Source of the DNA: JACZYA01 sp965247455 | GTDB taxonomy: Bacteria; Acidobacteriota; Terriglobia; Acidiferrales; 2-02-FULL-67-57 | Length of the DNA stretch: 64,000 nucleotides | Assembly (NCBI GenBank): GCA_965247455.1 | Contig: CBDFHE010000006.1 | Coordinates: 59,606 to 123,605 of the forward strand | Reading direction: 5' to 3' | Shown: positions 43,277-51,436 of the stretch, in pieces | How positions within the stretch are numbered: the first letter of the stretch is position 1 | Layout: every line of letters begins with the position of its first letter | Position numbers and translations under genes: made by a program | The notes under the pieces: model-generated | What the model saw: the letters and a program-made list of their open reading frames with translations, nothing else | What the model was told of the DNA's origin: nothing | Database searches by the model: none

Positions 43277-43669
43277 TTACCACCATTTTCCAAGGTGTAT
43301 CGCCATCGTGACATAGGTCTTTGATTCCTTGGAGTGAATCTCAAGAAAGATTCGTTTGCTCCCGAGACGGAAATCAGCAACGGAAAACTCTGCTCCCATT
43401 CCCGGTGCGGCTGTAAGACGGCCGTTCCCATATCTCTCTGCGTAGAAATTCAGGACTTCACCATAGGACAGGTCGGTTTGAATATCTACGACGTAGCCCC
43501 TTCCGTCCTCAAACAGGGTCCGCCGTCCGGAGATGACTTTCCCTTCTACGATGGGGATATCTGAGGGCAGTCCGGGCGGTAGTGCTTCGCCATAATTCGT
43601 GTGGTTTCGGATCAGGTAGACGAGAGCCGATACGATCAGCAGCGCCGCTATGACAAGGGCTTTCTTCAT
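43277..43669 (-). CDS. Small membrane-anchored or exported protein, unknown
   Basis: 130 residues from ATG at 43669, with GGAGG 8 bases upstream. The hydrophobic N-terminus (KKALVIAALLIVSALVYLI) is an anchor or signal peptide. The remainder alternates strands and helices: DIPIVEGKVISGRRTLFEDGRGYVVDIQTDLSYGEVLNFYAERYG, FSVADFRLGSKRIFLEIHSKESKTYVTMAIH. It resembles generic acidobacterial exported proteins with a ferredoxin-like 'yfjP/DUF' shape, but no name is safe. It is alone between repeats. Confidence 0.65.
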   Translation of the reverse strand: MKKALVIAALLIVSALVYLIRNHTNYGEALPPGLPSDIPIVEGKVISGRRTLFEDGRGYVVDIQTDLSYGEVLNFYAERYGNGRLTAAPGMGAEFSVADFRLGSKRIFLEIHSKESKTYVTMAIHLGKWW

Positions 43670-43827
43670 TCGATTTACCTCCAAAATTTCATCCCATTGT
43701 GTAGAGTTCAAACTGTCGCAAGTAGGCGCTTGCAGACCAACCACAGGTGCGTTACAAAGCGCAGACAAAGTCTGCATTTCGATGCAGCTGGGCCCGTCGC
43801 TCAAGAAGCCTTAAACACAACTCTTCG

Positions 43828-44136
43828 CTATTGTTTCTTGAGTGCTACACCTGCTTTTTTCTCTCCCGACTCTACCGCCGCTGTAAGACGCCCGATTCGA
43901 TTGGCATAATCGTCCACTTTCATCAATGTGATTACTCGCTCGGTCTTTGTCCGCATTCGACTATGGCATCTCTTGGCTACATCCATCACCTGATCCCAAT
44001 TTCCTTCGATGATTGTGCCAGCCGCTGTTAGGTGGTACTCCAGACCACAGGCATCGATCAGTTTCACCAAGTCCGCAAGGTCAGCGCTGATTGACCTGCC
44101 CCGTGCCAAAGGTATTACACTCAGTTCTAACAACAT
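43828..44136 (-). CDS. MTH1187/YkoF-family thiamine-binding protein
   Basis: 102 residues, a single ferredoxin-like domain of the DUF77 family. Conserved: LLELSVIPLARGRSISADLADLVKLID, YHLTAAGTIIEGNWDQVMDVAKRCH and RVITLMKVDDYANR. Family members bind thiamine or thiamine-like ligands and form tetramers; some act with ABC importers. No transporter is adjacent. GGGGGAGGG precedes the ATG. Confidence 0.85.
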   Translation of the reverse strand: MLLELSVIPLARGRSISADLADLVKLIDACGLEYHLTAAGTIIEGNWDQVMDVAKRCHSRMRTKTERVITLMKVDDYANRIGRLTAAVESGEKKAGVALKKQ

Positions 44137-44237
44137 ATGGCCCTCCCCCGTTGAGTTGTGCCCTTGGGTGAATTATACCGTGGGAGGTGATCCCGTGCAT
44201 CGGCACTTGGCAAAGATGGTACTCGGCAAACAGCTTC

Positions 44238-44300
44238 CTCCGGGAAGTTCATGCGGCGGAGGAAATCTTGGAAGCGGGGGTCGGAGCACGTGGGGTCGAA
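44238..44300. repeat. REP-like dispersed repeat, copy C (palindrome lost)
   Basis: CTTCCTCCGGGAAGTTCATG continues directly into GGAAGCGGGGGTCGGAGCAC; the central GCCTGCC palindrome present in other copies is missing. It lies in the 248-base gap upstream of the thiamine-binding gene. Confidence 0.65.
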
Positions 44301-44384
44301 CACGACTTTCCAACTGTGTAACCCCGCTTCAATCCTAAGAAGGGATTGAACCGAATGAGAGCATTACCCATCAAGTGTGCAGCG

Positions 44385-44840
44385 TCATCTTAACTTTCCA
44401 CCTTCTTTTTGCCCGTAACGGACGGTACCCCCAACGACGATGCCCGCACTGATCAAGACCAGATTCTTGATGATGTACTGCCCTTCGAGAGTGGGCGCAA
44501 AGGGAAACTGGCTAAAACACACCTCTGGGAGCAAGACAAGCGGTAGCATGGTCCCCGGCATCTGGAGAAAAATTAGGAACAAAGCTGCCCGGATCAGGGG
44601 CCGAACCAGCAAGCTCAAACCAATCGCGACCTCCCACCATCCGAGAATGGGAGCAAACAACTGTGGCGGAAACCAGTAGACTGTCCTCTCAACCAACTCC
44701 ATTGCAGGGCTGAGCCCCAAGGGCTTCAGAATTCCAAACCAGATAAAAACAGCACCAAGGGAGACTCTCAGAAAAAAGAAACCACACCGTTCCATCCAGC
44801 CTGCAATGCCGCGATCGATCTGGTCGAACCGCTTGAGCAT
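44385..44840 (-). CDS. DoxX-like integral membrane protein
   Basis: 151 residues with four hydrophobic segments: FFFLRVSLGAVFIWFGILKPLGL, LFAPILGWWEVAIGLSLLVRPL, AALFLIFLQMPGTMLPLVLLP and NLVLISAGIVVGGTV. The first segment with its FGxLK/P pattern is that of the DoxX/YkgB-type superfamily (often annotated DoxX family or DUF417). The role is unclear: quinone-related or redox stress in some members. GGGAGAA lies upstream of the ATG. It reads towards the thiamine-binding gene but is 248 bp away. Confidence 0.8.
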   Translation of the reverse strand: MLKRFDQIDRGIAGWMERCGFFFLRVSLGAVFIWFGILKPLGLSPAMELVERTVYWFPPQLFAPILGWWEVAIGLSLLVRPLIRAALFLIFLQMPGTMLPLVLLPEVCFSQFPFAPTLEGQYIIKNLVLISAGIVVGGTVRYGQKEGGKLR

Positions 44841-44934
44841 TTTCTTTTTCTCCCTTCGCCCATGCTTGATTCTAGTGTAGCTATGGAATTTGCAGAGAAT
44901 AAGGTCCGCTCAGCGGGGCCATCTTAGGCCGCCT

Positions 44935-45008
44935 TGGTAGGCAAGTCAACGCGCCGCTACTCCGGGAAGTTCATGCCTGCCTGCGGCAGGCAGGCGGCGG
45001 CGGAGGTC
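44935..45008. repeat. REP-like dispersed repeat, copy D
   Basis: GCAAGTCAACGCGCCGCTAC, TCCGGGAAGTTCAT, then the perfect palindrome GCCTGCCTGCGGCAGGCAGG(C) at 44975-44995, then a GGC-rich tail. The best-preserved copy, between the split FMN reductase and the DoxX-like gene. Confidence 0.8.
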
Positions 45009-45038
45009 ACACTTGGTTTCCTCCCAACCTCTCAATAG

Positions 45039-45470
45039 TCACGCTCTCACTGAACCGACACAATGTTTCATCCATTCGGTTGTTCCCCCTCGGGCCATAT
45101 CCTCAAGTGCCATCCGCGGGCAGATGTTTTCTTGGATGTATCTGAGCAGGTTAGTCGCTACGCCTCGTATTCTCTTCTCGGTAGCTTCATCAAGACAGCG
45201 GCCTTCCTCGTCAAAAAGTCGTTGCACCCCAGCAACTGAGACCGGGCCAGGCAGCACAATAGCCCCAATGTGGGAGCAAACGCTTCGTAGATGTTCCAAG
45301 GCCTTGATAGCGCCAATCTGCCCCGCGGCAACACCTAGCAATGCAACCGGCTTCCCAGCCATTACAGATGGAAATCCCAGGTTTTCGATAAACAGTTTTA
45401 TTACGCTGCTGTAACTCCCGTGGTATTCAGGTGTAGCCAGAACCAAGCCAGTTGCCCCCGAAACCAGCAT
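45039..45470 (-). pseudogene. NAD(P)H-dependent FMN reductase, C-terminal part
   Basis: 143 codons reading MLVSGATGLVLATPEYHGSY, SSVIKLFIENLGFPSVMAGK, PVALLGVAAGQIGAIKALEHLR and so on. PEYHGS is the FMN-binding loop of the NADPH-dependent FMN reductase/azoreductase flavodoxin fold. The N-terminal part is at 47146-47340 beyond IS copy 3. Removing the 1670-bp IS and one CTTAA copy gives an uninterrupted 208-residue protein, so the gene was intact until this insertion. Confidence 0.9.
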
Positions 45471-45475
45471 CTTAA

Positions 45476-47145
45476 CCCGGATTTCCGATTTGGCTGTGGT
45501 ACCGTATCGCCAGGACCAGTCGCTGCGCCTTGAGTTTTGGGGCTCCGACGTAAGGAACCACACTACGGAGGGTGACACCCGGTGGGTGAATTACAACACG
45601 AGCCATTCCAGTTCGCGTTCAACGGCTTCTTGAAAGTCGCGTTCCAGGGATCGCGCGTCACTTCTGACGCTGGCCTCATTCTGGTGCGCGAGTTGGATGA
45701 ACGTCTGGGGCTGGAGACACTCATCGCCGAGCACCTGAGCGATTCCCGACAGGGGATGAACACCCAGTTCAGCGTGGTGGATCTCCTGCGGCAGTCGGTC
45801 TACAGTCGCCTCGCGGGCTACGAAGATCTCAACGACGCGGGGCGCGTGTCGGCAGACCCAACATTTCGTCTCATCGGGTCGCCAAAGCGCTGGGACCGGG
45901 GTGCGGCGCTGACATCGACGCTGCATTGGTTCGAGACAGAGCTGCTGACCCACGAGGAGAATCTCGTCGGGTTGAGGGCCGTGAACCGGGAGGTGCTTGC
46001 ACAGGCCGAGATGGCGACGCGCGCCGACCGGATCGTGCTCGACATGGATTCGAGCGAGAGCCCGGTGCATGGGGCGCAGGAAGGGAGCGCCTATAACGGG
46101 CACTTCGAGTCCGTCTGCTACCACCCGCTGTTTCTGTTCACCGAGCATGGGGACTGCCTCGCCGCCACGCTGCGGCCAGGCAACGTGCATAGCGCCGACG
46201 ACTGGGACGACCTGCTCGTACCGGAGATTGACCGGCAGCAGGTGGAGGGCAAGCGCGTAGCGTTCCGCGCAGACGCCGCGTTCGCGAAGCCCGAGATCTA
46301 CGACGCGCTCGAGCAGCGCGACGTGGACTATGCCATTCGCATGCCGGCGAACAAGAGCTTGGAGCTGGAAATCGAAGACATCCTCTTTCGTCCGCCGGGA
46401 CGGCCGAGCTGCAAGCCCTTGGTGCGCTACCAGAGTTTCCGCTATCAGGCCAAGAGCTGGACCACGCCCAGACGGATCGTCGCCAAGGTGGAGCACCACC
46501 AAGGTGAGCTGTTCCCTCGCGTCGGCTTCATCGTGACCAACATGGCCCTCCCGAGCCGCTCGGTCGTGCGGTTTTACAACAAGCGCGGTACGGCGGAGCA
46601 ATGGATCAAGGAAGGCAAGCAGGCCACCCACTGGACGCGGCTGTCGTGCCATCGTTTCCGGGCGAACGAGGTGCGCCTGCAACTGAGCGTCCTGGCCTAC
46701 AATCTGGGCAACTTGTGGCGCAGACTGGTCCTTCCGCTGCGGGTCAAGCGCTGGTCGCTCACGAGTCTCCAGCAGCGACTGGTGAAAACTGGGGGCCGGC
46801 TGGTGAAGCATGCGCGGTACTACTGGCTTCTGCTGGCGGAAGGGCATCTCACGCGGCGGCTGTTCGGCGACATGCTGCGGAGGATCTGGGCGCTACCCGT
46901 GCCGGCAGGCTGACGCGCGGCCTGAAGTGCAACGAAGCCCGCCCGGCGATGACACGGGGCACACGTGTGGAGCGGTGTCTGAGAAATGCCCGAAAAGCAG
47001 GGGTTCCAGTCGGTCGCACGTCGGCGCGGGCTCAGATGAAGGCCTTTGAAGCTGAACGATTGTGCGACGATCGAAGTTTTTGTGCGATCGGCGGCGATCG
47101 GGTGTATAAACGTGCCATCAGGGGCAGGCAAAACGGAAATCCCGG
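45476..47145 (+). mobile_element. IS1380-family insertion sequence, copy 3
   Basis: 1670 bp, opposite orientation to the other three copies, flanked by perfect CTTAA duplications (45471-45475 and 47146-47150). One base differs from copies 1, 2 and 4 near 47058, in the non-coding part after the transposase. It disrupts an FMN reductase gene. Confidence 0.95.
45582..46913 (+). CDS. IS1380-family DDE transposase (copy 3)
   Basis: 443 residues, identical to the other copies. It reads rightward, against the disrupted host gene. Confidence 0.95.
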   Translation: MGELQHEPFQFAFNGFLKVAFQGSRVTSDAGLILVRELDERLGLETLIAEHLSDSRQGMNTQFSVVDLLRQSVYSRLAGYEDLNDAGRVSADPTFRLIGSPKRWDRGAALTSTLHWFETELLTHEENLVGLRAVNREVLAQAEMATRADRIVLDMDSSESPVHGAQEGSAYNGHFESVCYHPLFLFTEHGDCLAATLRPGNVHSADDWDDLLVPEIDRQQVEGKRVAFRADAAFAKPEIYDALEQRDVDYAIRMPANKSLELEIEDILFRPPGRPSCKPLVRYQSFRYQAKSWTTPRRIVAKVEHHQGELFPRVGFIVTNMALPSRSVVRFYNKRGTAEQWIKEGKQATHWTRLSCHRFRANEVRLQLSVLAYNLGNLWRRLVLPLRVKRWSLTSLQQRLVKTGGRLVKHARYYWLLLAEGHLTRRLFGDMLRRIWALPVPAG

Positions 47146-47340
47146 CTTAATCCTCTTGCCGTCTTTAGAGTCTCCTGTCCCAGGGGGCGGCAGTTCAATC
47201 GACGCTAAGTCAATCGCATCCAATGTGACATCTTCACGCCGCTTGACCTCATCGAGGACTAAACCCAGTGCTTTTGAGGTGAAGTTCCTAGGCCGTACGC
47301 TGCCCGCTACTGCCACAATCTGAATACCTTGCTTTTCCAT
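47146..47340 (-). pseudogene. NAD(P)H-dependent FMN reductase, N-terminal part
   Basis: 65 codons from ATG at 47340, with GGAGAG upstream: MEKQGIQIVAVAGSVRPRNF, TSKALGLVLDEVKRR, DVTLDAIDLASIELPPPG. The GSVRPRNFTSKAL phosphate-binding loop of the flavodoxin-like fold is clear. The host frame then runs into IS copy 3. Partner of 45039-45470. Confidence 0.88.
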
Positions 47341-47461
47341 GGTTGTCTCTCCTCTCCTTCGGGATCACGACCTCGGTGAGCTGAAGTCATCGCTTGGCCC
47401 GAGTATAACAAAGGCTATCCGTCAGCCTGGGGGTTACCCCAGGACGGCGGCGGCGGGACGC

Positions 47462-47545
47462 CCAAGCCAACTTGTCTAGGGAACCTACCCCGGGAAGTTC
47501 ATCCGCCGCGCAGGTCAGTGAGGCGGGGCTCGGAGTTCTACCCCG
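47462..47545. repeat. REP-like dispersed repeat, copy E (degenerate)
   Basis: GGGAACCTACCCCGGGAAGT, TCATCCGCCGCG, then a tail AGGCGGGGCTCGGAGTTCTA corresponding to the GGAAGCGGGGGTTGGAGCGT end of other copies. It overlaps the 3' end of the DUF3891 gene. Confidence 0.55.
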
Positions 47546-48445
47546 AGCAGTACTCAAATCGGATCGGTTGTTTGCGCTCTGAGTGCCACCAGGACTGGAA
47601 GTGCGCTGCGGGTTCGGCAGGCCAATCAAGAATTCGAGCGGGCACAGCAACCGGTAAAGGGTCAACACCAAACGGGTACGGTTCGCAAACGATACGCCGT
47701 TCACTTGCCGGTTTCACTTCAATCGTCACTCGGTCCTCCCAGCTCCGCCGAGGAACTTCGAGCAGGTCGAACTCGTCATCTCCAAGTCCCTTGGCTGTGC
47801 CTATGCGAGGGGGAATGAGTGCTGAGCAGAGTGACAGCGACAGCCCATCCAGGAGTTGGAGCAATCGAGCATGCGGGTTTAAATGTTCCGTATCGATCCA
47901 GGCCGCGCAAGTTCGGTCCTTCCGAAACCGTGCAATTAATGCGTCCTGCATCTCTTTGATCTCGCCAACAAAACTACGAGCAATCTCGAGTCGCTCCCCC
48001 ATAAGGCGCGCTGACGAACCTTTCCAGAACAGCGGGTGAGCAAAAGCAGGGTCCGGGTCGGTTTGACATCCATGGGCATAGAGCCAATACGCCTGAAAAC
48101 TGATGAGCAGACTCACATAGGGATGGTCTCGACTGAAGCGAGGAATTCCGAGTCGCCACCGATTCATGGCGTCCTGCTGGTTCTTTAGCACGTCAGTAAG
48201 ACCCAACGGAAGCCCATCGACCTCTGAAAGTTCAGGAGTAGCTTCCCATTCCCACCAGCCGTTGTCGTGCTGGCAATGGCTAACACGGTCTCGGCTCGCA
48301 ACTGCTCGGGATCATTTGCGCTGGCGAACTGTCCAGGACGAGCAAACTCGTCGTTCCCCCAATTGGCAGCGAGAAGCCCTGCCAACTCAGCATGGTCTGG
48401 CTGGCTGACCAACCACATCTTTTTATCTCGCAGAGTTTTCAGCAT
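47538..48445 (-). pseudogene. DUF3891 family protein, frameshifted
   Basis: The N-terminal frame (48445 down to about 48270) reads MWLVSQPDHAELAGLLAANW, GNDEFARPG, QLRAETVLAIA, the conserved DUF3891 start. The family's HDNGWWEWE motif follows only if the frame is shifted by one base at GCCAG near 48270, after which the second frame continues from there to 47538 (GLPLGLTDVLKNQQDAMNRW, PYVSLLISFQAYWLYAHG). One C missing from GCCCAG explains it. The whole would be about 300 residues. Function of the family is unknown; the conserved His-Asp suggests a metal site. A sequencing error is possible. Confidence 0.8.
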
Positions 48446-48659
48446 AGTGTCGTCCGTTGGGACAATTGTGGGCTAATGCAGCCCCCGCTTCTCTCTGGAA
48501 CCACTCCAGGGCCTGGCGATTCTGAGCAAATTTCTCAGGCAGAAACCTCAGGGCCACATTGCGACCCAGGCGGGTGTCCTCGGCCCGATAGACCACACCC
48601 ATCCCGCCACCACCGATCTTTTCCACCACACGATAGTGCGAAACTGTTTGGCCAATCAT
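48423..48659 (-). pseudogene. Second truncated Ser/Thr protein kinase
   Basis: 78 residues. MIGQTVSHYRVVEKIGGGGM, GVVYRAEDTRLGRNVALRFL is a kinase glycine loop and strand 3, but the invariant ATP-binding Lys is Arg (VALRF, usually VALKF). Similarity fades after WFQREAGAAL, and it ends within the start of the DUF3891 gene. No catalytic loop exists. Like 1835-2173, only the 5' end of a kinase gene survives. It may have arisen by recombination that joined this 5' piece to the DUF3891 leader. Confidence 0.75.
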
Positions 48660-48759
48660 GGATAGGAGCGCCCCGATCGACCACCATCCTAGCCCCCGCC
48701 CGCAGGCAAGTCAACGCGCGGGGCGCATTTTGTGGGAAGGCGCGCTGGCCGAAAGCAAG

Positions 48760-49530
48760 TCAGGGCACTAGGGAGTTTTGTTCGGGGTACTCGACCGCGA
48801 CCAGGTAGAGGCCTTCGGGGGGGGCGGTGGGGCCGGCCTGGGAGCGGTCGCAGGCGGCCAGGATGCGGGGAATATCCTCGGGGGTAAACCTTCCCTTCCC
48901 CACGTCAAGCAGCGTGCCGACCATCTTGCGCACCATGTAGCGGAGGAAGGAGCGCCCGCGCACGGTGTACACCAACTCGGCCCGCTCCGGGTCATGCTGC
49001 AAGTGCGAGGAGTACACCTCGCGGACTTTGCTCTTGTCCTTGTCCTCCGGGTCCCAAGAGCCGAGGGAAGTGAAGTCATGCTCGCCTTCGAAGTAGGGCG
49101 CGGCCCGCACCATGGCCTCCTGGTCGAGCGGAAAGGGATAGTGATAGACAGTATGCCGGCAAAACGGCGGGCAGATGGGCGCGCGCAGGATGCGGTAACG
49201 GTAGGTCTTGGCGGTGGCGTGATAGCGGGAGTTGAAATTGGACGAGACCTCCTCCACCTTCAGCACCCGGATGCTGGCGGGCAAGAGACTGTTGAGCGCG
49301 CGCAGGAGGTTCTCCGGCGGGATGCGCGTGCGGGTCTTGCAGTGCGCCACCTGGCCGAGCGCATGCACGCCCGCGTCGGTGCGCCCGGCGCCATAGAGGC
49401 GGATTTTTTCGCAGGTGATCTTCTGCAAGGTGTCCACCAGCGCCCCCTGGACAGTGGGAACGTTGGGCTGGATTTGCCAGCCGTAGAACTCGCTGCCGTC
49501 GTAGGAGAGGGTTAGTTTCAGGGTGCGCAT
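48760..49530 (-). CDS. truA: tRNA pseudouridine(38-40) synthase
   Basis: Isomerises U38-U40 in the anticodon stem of many tRNAs. 256 residues, normal length. N-terminal LKLTLSYDGSEFYGWQIQP, catalytic Asp52 in YGAGRTDAGVHALGQVAHC, RYHATAKTYRYRI, GEHDFTSLGS and SFLRYMVRKMVGTLLDVGKGR. It starts 6 bases after the pyrE stop, so both are cotranscribed. A degenerate REP-like end (CCCGCAGGCAAGTCAACGCG, 48697-48716) lies just downstream. Confidence 0.97.
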   Translation of the reverse strand: MRTLKLTLSYDGSEFYGWQIQPNVPTVQGALVDTLQKITCEKIRLYGAGRTDAGVHALGQVAHCKTRTRIPPENLLRALNSLLPASIRVLKVEEVSSNFNSRYHATAKTYRYRILRAPICPPFCRHTVYHYPFPLDQEAMVRAAPYFEGEHDFTSLGSWDPEDKDKSKVREVYSSHLQHDPERAELVYTVRGRSFLRYMVRKMVGTLLDVGKGRFTPEDIPRILAACDRSQAGPTAPPEGLYLVAVEYPEQNSLVP

Positions 49531-49536
49531 GGCAAC

Positions 49537-50166
49537 TCAGGCAGGGCGGCGGTCAGGCTTCGCCGTCGAGGGAGTGGGCCCCGCCGTGGGCGGGGCAGCC
49601 CGGCTGCCGGGCTTCTCCAACGGCAGTCGGTCGCGGCAGAGAGGGCACGCATCGGGCGGGTAGGTGTCAATGTTCTCGGTGAGCAGCGCTTCCAGCCGCA
49701 CGCCGAACTGGACGGTGCCGCCGCTGCGGTCAATCAAAGCCGCCACGCCGACGACTAGACCCCCGGCCTGGTGGACGGCCTCGATGGTCTCGCGAGTCGA
49801 GCCGCCGGTGGTGACCACATCCTCGGCCACCAGCACGCGCTCGCCCGGACGGAGCGCGAAACCCCGCCGCAAACTCAGGCGGCCATCCGAATCCCGCTCG
49901 GCGAAAATCGCCCGCGCGTTCAGTTGGCGCGCCAGCTCATAGCCCAACACGATGCCGCCCAGCGCCGGCGCCGCCACCACGTCAACGGCAGACTCGCCCA
50001 AGCGCCGGGCCAAGGCTTCCGCCACGCGCGCGGCGTGGGCAGGGTGCTGGAGGAGGAGCGCGCACTGCACGTAGGTGGGGCTGTGCAAGCCGGAGGAAAG
50101 TTGGAAATGACCGCGCCGCACGGCTCCGGTGGCTTCCAGCAAGTCCCTGACTTCCTGCGGCGTCAC
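49537..50166 (-). CDS. pyrE: Orotate phosphoribosyltransferase
   Basis: Joins orotate to PRPP in de novo UMP synthesis. 209 residues. VRRGHFQLSSGLHSPTYVQC, VVAAPALGGIVLGYELAR, AIFAERDSDGRLSLRRGFAL and the PRPP loop VLVAEDVVTTGGSTRE are in place. The C-terminal 30 residues, after a CPLCRDRLPL pair of cysteines, are Pro/Ala/Arg-rich and beyond the normal fold. With carA and carB it is one of three pyrimidine genes in the window. Confidence 0.95.
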   Translation of the reverse strand: MTPQEVRDLLEATGAVRRGHFQLSSGLHSPTYVQCALLLQHPAHAARVAEALARRLGESAVDVVAAPALGGIVLGYELARQLNARAIFAERDSDGRLSLRRGFALRPGERVLVAEDVVTTGGSTRETIEAVHQAGGLVVGVAALIDRSGGTVQFGVRLEALLTENIDTYPPDACPLCRDRLPLEKPGSRAAPPTAGPTPSTAKPDRRPA

Positions 50167-50256
50167 GCAACCCCCTCAAAACCAGCAGCTTAGTGTGCGC
50201 TTTCACACGTTGTCAAGCTGCGGCATTGGTGATAGGATAGCTCACCTTCAGATTAC

Positions 50257-51096
50257 ATGAATCTACGCCGCTACAAGAACCTAGTTCCCGACTCCCCCCT
50301 GCACCGTGAGCTGGAAAAACTGCTGCGGGAGCAGAACGGGCGCGTCCCCCTGCAACAGGTGTGCGAGCAGGTCATGCAGATTCGCGGACAGGACGGGCAG
50401 ACAGCCGAGAAGCTGGTGGCCGCCCTGATTGAAGACGACCCGCGCATGCGCCTGAATGGCAATGCTACGGTGGAGTGGACCGAGCCCTCGCCGGAGGAAA
50501 TCCGCGACCCGAACCGGCGCTTTACGGTGTTCGACCTGGAAGTGACCAACGGGCCGCACGGGCAAGAGCGGATTATCGAAATCGGCATCTGCCACGTGGA
50601 ACAAGGCGAGATCGTGGATGAATGGTCGTCGCTGGTCAACCCGGAGCGGCCGATTCCCTTCTGGGTGCGGCGACTGACGGGCATAAAAAATGAGGAGGTC
50701 CGCCGCGCGCCCCGCTTCAAAGAACTGCTGCCGCGGCTGCTGGACGAGCTGGAAGATGCCCTGCTGGTGGCCCATCACGCCCGCTTTGACGTGGCCTGCC
50801 TGAACTCTGAGATCAGCCGGGTGTTGGAGCAGCGACTCACCAACCGTTACCTCTGCACGGTGGAATTGTCGCGCCGCTTCCTGCCCGGAAGCGAAAGCTA
50901 CCGGCTGGAGACATTGAGCCAGTGGTTGCAGTTGAGCCACGAGCGCCCGCACCGGGCGGGTTCCGACGCGCGGGCGACAGCGGAGCTGTTTTGCCACTTG
51001 CTGCGCAAAGTGGAGACGCGGTGGAGCGACTACCTGCGGCCTCGCCCAACCCCGGCGGCGAAGGAAGAGCGGGCGCAAGCCGCTGAGACCGGTTAG
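50257..51096 (+). CDS. DnaQ-like 3'-5' exonuclease
   Basis: 279 residues. The N-terminal ~85 residues are a helical region (PLHRELEKLLREQNGRVPLQQVCEQVM, QTAEKLVAALIEDDPRMRL), as in acidobacterial exonuclease/DinG-UvrC-like fusions. A DEDDh domain follows: FDLEVTNGP (Asp-x-Glu), VRRLTGIKNEEV, LLVAHHARFDVACL (Asp) and HRAGSDARATAELF (His/Asp). This is the fold of the DNA polymerase III epsilon proofreading subunit, but the N-terminal extension suggests a repair nuclease rather than replicative epsilon. Divergent from pyrE. Confidence 0.88.
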   Translation: MNLRRYKNLVPDSPLHRELEKLLREQNGRVPLQQVCEQVMQIRGQDGQTAEKLVAALIEDDPRMRLNGNATVEWTEPSPEEIRDPNRRFTVFDLEVTNGPHGQERIIEIGICHVEQGEIVDEWSSLVNPERPIPFWVRRLTGIKNEEVRRAPRFKELLPRLLDELEDALLVAHHARFDVACLNSEISRVLEQRLTNRYLCTVELSRRFLPGSESYRLETLSQWLQLSHERPHRAGSDARATAELFCHLLRKVETRWSDYLRPRPTPAAKEERAQAAETG

Positions 51097-51128
51097 TCGC
51101 AGCCTTCCTTAAACTCCGAGGAAAAAGT

Positions 51129-51164
51129 GGCCGGTTCCGGTACAGTCCTGTCGCAGAACCGGCC
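51129..51164 (+). terminator. Stem-loop downstream of the exonuclease gene
   Basis: Perfect 9-bp arms GGCCGGTTC (51129-51137) and GAACCGGCC (51156-51164) with an 18-base loop, 33 bases beyond the exonuclease stop. No T-run follows, so it is not a textbook intrinsic terminator. The remaining gap to the tolC-type gene (51165-51436) shows no gene; the promoter for that gene probably lies in the A/T-rich end near 51380-51415. Confidence 0.5.
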
Positions 51165-51436
51165 AGCACAGCCCTGATTCCCCCTTGGCCGGTAGCTGCT
51201 AACCCTGTTAAATCCCTTGTGGTTAGCGGTCTGGAGGGCTTGGAATCGTGCATGCTCTCCAGTCTGGTGCAAGAGTTGATAGACTCGCAGGAACGTCAGC
51301 GCCGAGCGAGGTGTGCAAGGTCTCAAGTTCCCGGGGAACCTGGAGGCAGGAGTTTCATGAAACGAATCTGCTGCGGATTTCGTAGTTTATAGCATAAGCA
51401 GTTGTAAGAATTATCCTTACTGCGAGGAGTGTGGAG

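Noticed and set aside
43277..43804. Longer version of the small exported protein starting at 43804
   Set aside because: The extra 45 residues lack a signal peptide, and GGAGG precedes the ATG at 43669 that begins one.
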